Positions 10,800 to 20,176 of a DNA stretch of 64,000 nucleotides are shown piece after piece. The stretch comes from Amyloporia xantha. Taxonomy: Eukaryota; Basidiomycota; Agaricomycetes; Polyporales; Adustoporiaceae. The notes beneath the pieces were generated by a model. It was not told where the DNA came from and did not search any database. It saw nothing but the letters and a program-made list of their open reading frames with translations. Location of the stretch: positions 1,550,001-1,614,000 of the forward strand of contig JAYKKR010000004.1 of NCBI GenBank assembly GCA_036971615.1, read 5' to 3'. The position numbers and the translations under genes were made by a program. Within the stretch, counting starts at the first letter, position 1. Every line of letters starts with the position of its first letter.

Positions 10800-12900
10800 T
10801 TTATGAGCACGAGTGCATGACGTCCCCAGCGTCTCCCATTTGTTCAATGGACCTTGTATTTAAGCGGCTGAATCACATTACCATCCAATCATGTGGATGG
10901 CGATGCGATTCAGACGCTTAACTTCGGGGTAGCATTGACGAATGGCCGAGCTCGAGGACGCCAGCAAATCATGCTCTTTGGACATCGCGCCATGTCAAAG
11001 GTGGGTGTTTTCAGGTGGCGTATGTATCCGTTTCGTCTGCGCTGTGAGTGCATAAATGCATGACGTCCTTCTGCGCCAGCCAATTCTTCAATGGCCTTGG
11101 TATTCAAGCAGCTGAATCGGATGGCCATCCAACAATGGTTGGATGGCGATTCGATTCAGATGCTTTGATCCAGGGTAGCATTGAGGAATCATGCAGGTCG
11201 AGAACGCCAGCACATCACGCCGGCTGCGCACCATGTGCCTCGCCTGCGCGCGCCATGCACGGCGCCATCGGATGGCGCATATTGCCGCTGAACGAGGCGG
11301 CTTCATCTATGACCTTCGGAGCCACAGGTATGCGGCTCTGAAGAGCATAGATGAAGGCGCCCTGTCTGGCGAGCCATAGCGCCATCTCCCAACAGTGAGC
11401 ATGAGCGCGCCATGCACGGCGCCATCGGATGGCGCATATAGCCGCTGAACGAGGCCCCTTCTTCTATGACCTTCGGAGCCACAGGTAAGCGGCTCTGAAG
11501 AGCATAGATGAAGGCGCCCTGTCTGGCGAGCCATAGCGCCATCTCCCAACAGTGAGCATAAGCGCGCCATGCACGGCGCCATCAGATGGCGCCCGTCGCC
11601 GCCGGACAGCGCAACTTCAGTCTGTGGCCCTCAGAGCCACAGGTATGCGGCTCTGAAGACCATAGATGAAGGCGCCCTGTCAGGCGAGCCATAGCGCCAT
11701 CTCCCAACAGCGAGCATGAGCGCGCATGCACTTCGCCATCAGATGGCGCCCGTCGCCGCCGGACAAGGCCCATTTGACTTATGTCCTTCTGAGCCACAGG
11801 TATGCGGCTCGGAGGAACATAAGTCAAGTCTTCCTGTCTGGAGTCTGACTCATTCATGCAAGGCGCTGTTGGATTAACCCATTAACTCCTTGCTCTCTAC
11901 GTTCACCAGTGGAATCGAGTTGCCCTCAGCGCCATGAGTACTCCGGATGCAGCTGATTTGTCCATCAGCATCAGGGTACTCTCAAAACGTGGACGGCGAT
12001 TCGATTCCTCTGGCTGACCCAGGGCAGCAAGGATGAAATGGCCCAGTCCAACAGCGCCAGCACATCATAACACCTGCTGGCGCCCGTCGCCGCCGGACAA
12101 GGCCCATTTGACTTATGTCCTTCTGAGCCACAGGTATGCGGCTCGGAGGAACATAAGTCAAGTCTTCCTGTCTGGAGTCTGACTCATTCATGCAAGGCGC
12201 TGTTGGATAAACCCATTAACTCCTTGCTCTCTACGTTCACCAGTGGAATCGAGTTGCCTTCCGCGCCATGAGTACTCCGGATGCAGCTGAATTGTCCATC
12301 AGCATCAGGGGTACTCTCAAAACGTGGACGGTGATTCGATTCCTCTGGGTGACCCAGGGTAGCAAGGATGAAATGGCCCCGTCCAACAGCGCCAGCACAT
12401 CATAACACCTGCGTGCCATACGCCTCACAATGTGGCAGGCAAGGTACGTGGCGCATGGTTGCATAGCGCGTCTGGACATGGTGGCGCCATGATTCCATAG
12501 CGCATGCTGCCGCTGGAGATGGCCATTGGATCTGTGTCCCGCAGAGGGTCCAGACAGCTGGATCCTTTGAAGGACACATATCAGATGGCCCAGTCTCTGC
12601 GCGTGTCTTGGGTTGGGCGAGAATATGTATTAGATGCTGGTAGGTGGGTAGATCCAGTTCAAATGACCTTAGCGTACATGAAATATGTATAGCGGTAGAA
12701 TATAGCGCGATGCTGCCGCTTGAGATGGCCATTGGATCTGTGTCCCACAAAGGGTCCACACAGCTGGATCCTTTGAAGGACACATGTAAGATGGCCCTGT
12801 CTCTGCGCGTGTCTTGGGTGGGGTGTATGGAGCCGTCGGAAATGGCCAATCAGTCCTTGCGCTTTGAATTGTAGTCACACCACTGACCTGACCACACACG
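10800..12900. repeat. Complex array of hairpin-forming repeats in the KDZ element flank
   Basis: Three repeat types are interleaved. Type 1 is a ~155-bp unit repeated four times from about 11,249 to 11,850, plus a fifth hairpin at about 12,107–12,162. Each unit holds an inverted repeat around the near-constant core GAGCCACAGGTATGCGGCTC. Type 2 is a ~190–250-bp unit with a GATGGCGATTCGATTC-like block, seen at about 10.81, 11.05, 11.87 and 12.19 kb. Type 3 is a hairpin with TGTGTCC and GGACACA arms at about 12.50–12.62 and 12.70–12.83 kb. Short open frames across the array follow the repeat period and are not genes. Confidence 0.85.
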
Positions 12901-13035
12901 AAACGTCGTGATGAATGACAGATTGCAAAGCCTAATGGATGGCGAGGCATTATTATTATTATACATACAGCATGAGATTTATTGAAATGCATATAATTAA
13001 AGCGTAGAAAAGGAAACAATAGGGCGGAATATACT

Positions 13036-13414
13036 ACTTCAAGGCGAGAATATACCACGATAATATGGCGCAGTCGGCCGCGCCGTGTCTACAGGCTATA
13101 TTATAGCCCTCGGCCGACACTACTTGCAGGCGAGAATATACCACAGAAATATGGCGCACTCGGCCGCGCCGTATCTAAAGGCTATATTATAGCCCTCGGC
13201 CGACACTACTTCAAGGCGAGAATAGACCACGATAATATGGCGCACTCGGCCGCGCCGTATCTAAAGGCTATATTATAGCCCTGGGCCGACACTACTTGAA
13301 GGCGAGAATATACTACGGAAATATGGCGCACTCGGCCGCGCCGTATCTACAGGCTATATTATACCCTCTCGGCCGACCCTGCACTGCAGGCTATAGCGAT
13401 GGCGTCGGCCGACG
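13036..13414. repeat. 86-bp tandem repeat, four copies plus a partial fifth
   Basis: Copies begin at 13036, 13122, 13208 and 13294, each exactly 86 bp, with a partial decayed copy after about 13380. Each unit contains three small palindromes: GGCGC…GCGCC, GGCTATATTATAGCC and TCGGCCGA. Copies differ by a few substitutions. The array sits at the inferred right edge of the KDZ element and looks like subterminal repeats that could bind its transposase. That role is inferred. Confidence 0.9.
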
Positions 13415-14281
13415 TCCGCTCTCCTTACTAAGTAATAAAAATTTCACCCATATCTCTCCCTATAGAGTAGGCTATAATGACTGAATGGGCTCCCACTCTT
13501 GCACAATGCAGGCGAGGAACGCTTGCGCTGGTAGTCCACGAAATATTAACCAGGCCCCAGTATGACCCGTCTAAACTGATCATAGGCGCAGCAAAAACCT
13601 GAGAAGTTCAACGACTAAGAGACCGTAAATAATTGAAGTCGACGAATAGAACATCTAACTGCGAAAATGTCTAAGTCAGTATACCAAGTATCGATATTGG
13701 ACGGACAAAATTGACCATAGACTTACTTTTCGGGATTGGGAGGAATCCGACAAATACCAGCGCGCTTCGATGGGCATGGCGAACAATGGGTCTTTACCAC
13801 CCACAAATACCGAGAGTGAAGATCGTTTCGCCTAGTTGCAACTTTTGCAACTCTTTCGGTCTTGTCGCTGCTGACTGCTGGTCAAAGCCGGCTCCGTGAC
13901 TCATGAGTGTCAGGGTCTTCAAGATTCAAGTCCTGCATCGTAGGCATTTTTTTCACTTGGAAACACGATAGGCTGAGGCAAAATTTAAGAGTCTCCGCCT
14001 GTCTTGATTGACCAGATTTCTTGTAAACAGACGGGTATTCATGGAATTTGATTCGGGATCGGCCGCGAGAGGAGCAGGCTTTGGCGCCTACCTTGTCGAG
14101 CCGTCTACGTCTACGTCTACGTCTGCACGAACTTCCGTGTTTCGTTTGACCACTCTACTTCCAGCGACATATTATAAGTATCTTCCTGTGCCCCGTAAGC
14201 GGCTCGCTACACTATCGTACATGCTCTGATCCATACACTTTGAAGGCTATTCTCGCTCTGTTGATTTCGTCACGCTGCGCC
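13415..14281. other. Gap between the KDZ element and the JmjC gene
   Basis: No convincing gene is visible. It contains a TCTACG-type hexamer microsatellite at about 14,104–14,127 and presumably the promoter of the downstream JmjC gene. A T7 run follows a weak B-box-like sequence near 13,945, but no tRNA fold is supported. Confidence 0.6.
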
Positions 14282-16933
14282 ATGTCCACCACTCAAGTCA
14301 TACAGCCGTTGAAATGCAACGCCCGTGGACCGTCGATGGATCATTTTCGTGATCTGCCGAACTGCGCTTACTGTGATGATGGAAAGAGGAAGCAGTGTGG
14401 ATTTATAGGTACGTCTTTCGTTTGGCTTCGTGTCTATCATTGACCCGTAGTATAATGTAGGCCGACGAATAGTCATACTCTCCAATGGTACCAAGGATAT
14501 AGTGTTCGCATCTGCGGAGGAGACTCTCCCAGTGTATAGGCAAGTGTACAATCGTCCGATGGACATTATGACTGTCCAACGGCAGATGGTAGCTATTGGG
14601 TCTATGAGCTACCAACAACGTATTAATGACACATCACTACCTAGAAATATTGTGCGAAGATCCTCTTGCCAAAATTTGAAGATGAAGAACTCAAGCACAA
14701 GCACTGGCAGTCCAACATAATACATTTCCAGCGAGAAATTCGTATGCGGGCAACCTGTGGTATAGTTTATTTATTATCCTTTCATGTTCCATCTGTGTAA
14801 TGTGATCAATACTTTGCAGACTGTTGTTCCTCTGAGCTCCTTTGGCAGAGCTGGCTGTGTACAAAGTGTGGTCAAGAAATCTGTGATAAATGCTCATCTC
14901 AGCTAGATTTCGTTAGTGATCCCTTTCATTTACTGATAGAATGACATCCTAATCAGTGTGAGGTCAAAGCTTTCTGAGAACAAAGCACTTCGGGGTGCCC
15001 GTTGCCAATTAAAATCCATTCGCCCACATCCATTGGATGATCTTATACCCATCTCACGCTTCACTAAGGAAGAGGTTGAAACTACTATTCAGAAGATGAA
15101 ATACATCTTGGAAGATCCTTTACCACCACCACCACCACCATCATCATCATCTATCCCATCTGACAATTCAACTCATGGAATTGTTGGTGATGGTGTTCCA
15201 ATCCAGAGCCCTCCCTCATTTTCTCTTCGGAATGTGTCATTTGACACTTTCCTAGAAGTGTGGTCCTGGGGACAGCCAGTTGTCATCCATGATATCAATA
15301 CCCAATTTCAGGGCAGCTATGGACCATCTTATTTTGTCCAGAAGTATGGGGCATTGAAGGTCGAGATACAGGATTGTGTTACAGATGCAATTGACACAAA
15401 GAAAATCACTGTTGCTGAATTTTTCTCTGTATTTGGTAAAGAGCGCAGTGACAAGAAGATCCTCAAGCTAAAGGCATGTTCCATTATGGTATTACATGGA
15501 CAGTATTATATTCTAATGATTTTTGTAGGACTGGCCTCCACATAATCATTTTTGTGATACATTTCAGGAGCTGTTCCATGCATTCATGCTGGGGGTTCCT
15601 TTTGGTGATTTGACAAGACTGGATGGAGTCTTAAATCTGGCTGCCCATTGGCCTTATAATGGCATAACCCCTGATCTAGGTCTGTGTTTCTATCAATTGG
15701 CAATTTATTCCCACTTTGACCATTGAATAGGTCCCAAGATGTATAATTCTTATGCATCAATGGATGGAGCACAGCATCAGGGTTCTACAAAGCTTCATTT
15801 TGATATGACTGATGCTGTCAATATTATGCTGTGGTCCTCTGATGGCAAAGATGGTCATCCAGGTCCAGCACTCTGGCACATTTTTGCTACTAGAGATGTT
15901 CCACAGCTTCGAGAATATCTGGTCACACAATGCAACTTGAGAGACAAGGGAGATCCAATTCAAGGTCACAACATTTATTTGACAACAAAGACACTGGCTT
16001 TTTTGGCCGAAACTCTCCATATCTATCCCTTCACTATATTGCAGTATCCTGGTGATGCGGTTTTTATTCCTGCAGGTTGTCCCCATCAGGTATGTATTTA
16101 TATTAGATTTTGGTAACACACTTCTCATATAATATATGAAAATCAAAGGTCAGCAATGAAGTTGATACAATTAAAATTGCATGTGATTTTCTCTCTGCTG
16201 AAAATCTCATGCAAACACAAGCACTTATCCCCCACTTTCGGGAACACCGTCTTGCAAACAATTGGGGTGAAGATGTTCTTCAATTTTACACCACTTTGTG
16301 GCATGCATGGAGTTCACTCTCTCGCTGTTCCACTGGTCTTCAATATACAGATAATGACCATAGTCAACCTGTGGGGTCTGTCAATGTTGCAAGCCAGTGT
16401 ACACAAGATGGCAAGGAGTCGAGTGTGGTGGAGGATGAAGACTCACATATGGCTGGGGAGGATTCACATATTGCTGATGAAGACTTTCCAATGGCTGCAT
16501 CCATCATCCCATCTCCACTCCCTCACTTTGATGCAGATGATACAATGGCTCCAGCACCATCTGTTATTCAAGTTGACATACCATTGCCTCAGGGGATGCC
16601 AACCATTCCAATGACAACACACAGGATAAGGGGTAGAGAAATGCAGCGAGGGTATAAAGCACGAACTGTCGAGGAAGGTTATTATTGGCAATGTCCTGTA
16701 AAGAATTGCAAAAAGAAGAAGGTAATGAAACGAGAAGGTGTCATTGAGCATTTGTGAGTGGAAATCAGCTTCTAAGAGAGGATCATGCCTGATACCCAAA
16801 TTATGAATACAGGAAAACATCTCATGGAGCAATTTTGGATAAGAAGAGAAAGTCTAAATATTGCAAGGAAATGGAAACATCTGATGCAGATTTTGAGAAT
16901 ATCATAAAAAACTTCCACAAGTATCTTATATGA
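14282..16933 (+). CDS. JmjC-domain histone demethylase, KDM3/JMJD1-like, with C-terminal C2H2 finger
   Basis: Nine exons encode about 740 residues. Order: an N-terminal Cys-rich stretch (CNARG…CAYCDDGKRKQCGF); a KDM3-type zinc finger (ATCDCCSSELLWQSWLCTKC, then CDKC); a Pro6/Ser5 linker from a (CCA)n-type repeat at 15,122; DWPPHNHF; and the JmjC core with iron ligands H-x-D in TKLHFDMTD and distal His in DAVFIPAGCPHQ. ALWHIFATRDVPQLREYL is also typical of KDM3. The family removes methyl groups from histone H3 lysine 9. The last two exons add a C2H2 finger (CPVKNCKKKKVMKREGVIEH…H) and a basic tail. Introns are short and GT–AG, except 15474–15528, which has a GC donor. All joins keep frame except the one near 14,912–14,957, where no splice choice fits; a one-base error or decay is possible. 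Otherwise the gene looks intact. Confidence 0.8.
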
Positions 16934-17129
16934 TATTATCAATGTAACACACAATTGTAGTTCTTGCTGTCTTCGCTATCATACTGCAATGGAGCGAGAA
17001 CAGTCAGTCATATTCACCGAAATCAAAATCATGCAGACAACGGACATGCATGATATCCAAATTGGATAAAGCAGTGACCGCTGTTCATTCTCAAGGTGTT
17101 ATCTTGCCATGCTCACCTCCTGTCTAGTC
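16934..17129. other. 3' flank of the JmjC gene up to the inverted-repeat arm
   Basis: Short AT-rich stretch with no gene seen. Confidence 0.5.
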
Positions 17130-19907
17130 TGACATATACTTTACAATTCAATGTGTGCGATCCGAAGGTATGTGGATGATCTGAAGGCAGCACATGCATT
17201 CGACCTGAAGGAACATGTTCCATCGAAGACATACATTCAAACCTAAGAAACAAATACATATGTTTGATCTGATAATAAAGATTCAATCTAACTTCATATA
17301 CTCGGTCTGGACATATATATAGGATCGAAAACCAATGATCCAATATGCACCGTCTGAACTGTTTGAATAACGTTAATTCTACAGGAAACTGCATCGTAGA
17401 TTTCAGAGAATACATTCGATCTGAGAGTAGGGATTCAATTTAACCTTGTGCCTTCGTTCAGGTATGCTCTCGACGATTGGTTTACTATCTTGCGTGGCGT
17501 CGCTGATCTCGTTGTACATCTTACAGTGCATTACTCACATCGTTAGTATCCATGGATACGTTCGTTTGCTCAACGCTCTGCAGGGCTCGAGCTGACAATC
17601 AGAGTAAACAGGTATATTATGAGCTCGAGCTCAGCCCGTGGCACAGGTACCTACCGGCCGATCGTTGCGTTTCGCAGCGTGCCGCTGATCTTAATGCGAG
17701 CGTCGATGTCGTTGTTATGTATCAGAGTTCTCTCGACTGACCGTAGGGGCCGGACTGACAATACTGTTTACAGATATATTCACTCTTTGTACCTTACTTT
17801 CATGAAAAGAAAGCTATGCAGCGAAGCGGACGCCACGCGGCATTCCTACCTCGAACGTCCATCGCAAATGGACGGTGCGATGACACGCTTACGTCGTCAG
17901 CGTGAGCCTCGTCGGTCGGCAGCGGCAGCCGTGTCCGCGGTGGACGTAACACCCGTCGTTGACCAATACGTGGCACGTGTCCTCTAGCGGCGGGTACATC
18001 GGGATAATGCAAATGATAAGTATACATAGAACAAGCAACACATACCTGAGAGCGATCGCGTCTTGGCGCGATCCTACAGAGCATATCCCGAAGGGCTATA
18101 AGTAGCGGATGAGCTGAGGTAGATGGCTTGGAAGGGGCTGATACGATCCGACGCGGCGCGGTGAGTCTCGGTGAGGCTGGGAGAGAAAACGAGGCGGCAG
18201 GGAGCGTCTGCAGCTGTAGTTTGTGCGAACGGTTGCATGTCGAAGATGAACGAAGGCGCACCGTCGGGGAGACGGCGCTGGGCATTGACATGGCTAAGTC
18301 GTCTTGCAACCGGCAGCCTGCAGCCTGCAGAGACCGGCCCGGTCGAATGTTTGATTTGAGGGCACAGTAAGACGGGCGCGGGGCTGTAAACGATCTGAGT
18401 GTATGAACGCCGACACGCCATAGGTGTGGACCGTGCCTGGTTCGACTCGAGTTTGAGTACCAGGGGAACCGCTGCGACTGCGAACGGCGTTGACACGAGT
18501 GGGCTGGGAAGCCCGACGGCAGAGTATCGTCCGAGCTGAATACACTCGGTCCTGTTCACGCTGGAGCAACGTTGTCCCCAGTGCACCACTCTGCCCAGTG
18601 AACGGCAAAACGGTTCCCGCAGCGCTGGTAGCGAGCGAGTCCCTGCCCCGGCAGTGACGCGTACCTCCCAAAGTCGAGGCCTCTACGTCCATCTTCCACG
18701 CTCCGTTCCGAAAACGTGCACGAGCGCATTTCCTGCGCATTGCACAAAGAGCATGCACTGGTACTCGCCGAGAACGCGCAGCCTTCACTGTGAACGTAAA
18801 TGAGCTGTGAGTATAGCACGTCCGGTTATGATGCACGAGGACTCACCTAAATGCTAAGCCACCCCACTGTCCCGTTCTTGTCGGCTACGAGAAGATCAAC
18901 CTCGCGCGGCGCTCGCACAGGTACGTGCTTCCACATTCCCGATCCTCGGATGTCTTCTCTCTTCTCGTCCCCTCTGTCAGGACGCTATCCTCCCGTCGCT
19001 CTCGCATCGCCATTTCTGTTCACCCCAAACAACCTCAGTGCTGTCAATCTGAACACATATATGCAAGACAGCTCGAACGCTGGAGCCCGCGCCCTCATCC
19101 TGCGGGCTGTGAAAGCTCCAGGCAGAGGCATAATCGTACTAGAAGCCTTCTAACCCTGCCACGGCAATCGTTCACGACGGAGGCGAGGGGCTTCAAGTCT
19201 AGCTGGCGGTAACGGTAGAGGTGAAGACTTAGGAGCGAGATGTCGACCAAGAGGGTGCCGCGCCATGTGCGATCGACACCAGATCGTGATCGGCTCGCAA
19301 ATTTCAGTGAATGAGTCCGGTTTTCGAATTGGTTACACATATGACAAGTCATCCAGAATTTGAATCTGAAGGAATATGTTCTACCCGAGAAGCGCATATT
19401 CGATTTTAATATATATATACGATCTGAAAGCGAGGGTCCAATCCATCCTGATACCGCAGTTCTGATTCAGTTCGAAGACATAGTATACGATTCGAACCTA
19501 TCACCCGCTTCGTCTCGAATCTCATCACAGACTCTGGTCTAAAACGCGATTTGCGATCCAATACGCATCACCCGAAGTTATACGGATGATCTCAATATAG
19601 TAGGTTCAATCTGTCGCCATATGTTCGACCCGAAAATGCACATTCGATCGCAAGGAATAAGCTGGTTTCAAAATATGTATTCAATCTGAGAGAAGGCATT
19701 TGATTTAAACGTAAAGGTCCATTCGTGTATATACTAGGCTGAAGGCATATCTACGATCCGAGCGTAGCCTCGCCGTTCGACCCTATCAATGATTCCGTGG
19801 TCTGACAAGTGATGTACGATCCAATGGCGCACCTAACAACCATAACGAGTACGAAATATCTAAACCGGGACACTAGAAACATGTCATATCTTCGACTTCG
19901 CAGATGG
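17130..19907. repeat. Left arm of a ~2.8 kb long inverted repeat
   Basis: The sequence from about 17,130 (near GTCTGACATAT) to about 19,907 (near CTTCGCAGATGGA) reappears reverse-complemented at about 42,395–45,170 with very high identity. Outside these limits the two sites differ. Known differences include a missing G near 18,345 on this arm and a few changes near 17,900. Both outer ends are filled with a degenerate quasi-periodic motif of about 24 bp around GATCTGAAGG. The GC-richer centre (about 17.5–19.3 kb) has long open frames on both strands but no recognisable domain. I see no transposase, so this is best called a repeat of unknown class. Confidence 0.88.
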
Positions 19908-20176
19908 AGGGTCAAACTGTGTGATTCCGTCGCGATTCGAGTGAAAAATAGAGTCGATTCTAAACCAAGAGTCAGTTCAGAATTTATTTGGACGACCTGA
20001 AGCCATAGCTACGAGCGTCGATCGACCGCCTCGCCTATTCCGCCTGTACTCTCCACCGTGCGGAGACACGAACACAATCACATCATTCGAAAAATTCACG
20101 GACGCCGCGATAAGACGATACTATCCTCGATTTCAAGACCTTCAGTTAATCAACGATGTTTTGAGATTGCTGCATA
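19908..20176. other. Gap between the left repeat arm and the RRM gene
   Basis: No gene seen. The end of the RRM gene just inside it differs from what the family usually shows, so a rearrangement border probably lies here. Confidence 0.4.

Larger units (their letters stand above)
1..13414. mobile_element. KDZ-superfamily DNA transposon carrying a TET/JBP gene, left end outside the window
   Basis: This span behaves as one element. It contains a KDZ transposase, a TET/JBP dioxygenase, an HMG-like protein, two small helical proteins and a repeat-rich right flank. KDZ transposons with linked TET/JBP genes are an established feature of basidiomycete genomes. I set the right limit at about 13414 for two reasons: the last partial 86-bp repeat ends there, and the hexamer ATGGCG/CGCCAT, abundant throughout, becomes sparse beyond it. 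I did not find a terminal inverted repeat or target duplication, so the exact end is an inference. Single-base frame breaks in several genes suggest an old copy, but assembly indels could look the same. Confidence 0.75.

Noticed and set aside
11303..11857. Overlapping ~80–90-codon frames in the hairpin array as a repeated protein family
   Set aside because: They follow the ~155-bp repeat period on both strands, have no independent coding signal, and are explained by the repeats.
13841..13953. Possible tRNA gene with B-box-like GATTCAAGTCC and a T7 terminator
   Set aside because: The flanking bases do not form the T-stem, no proper A-box lies at the right distance, and only a 5-bp acceptor-like pairing can be drawn.
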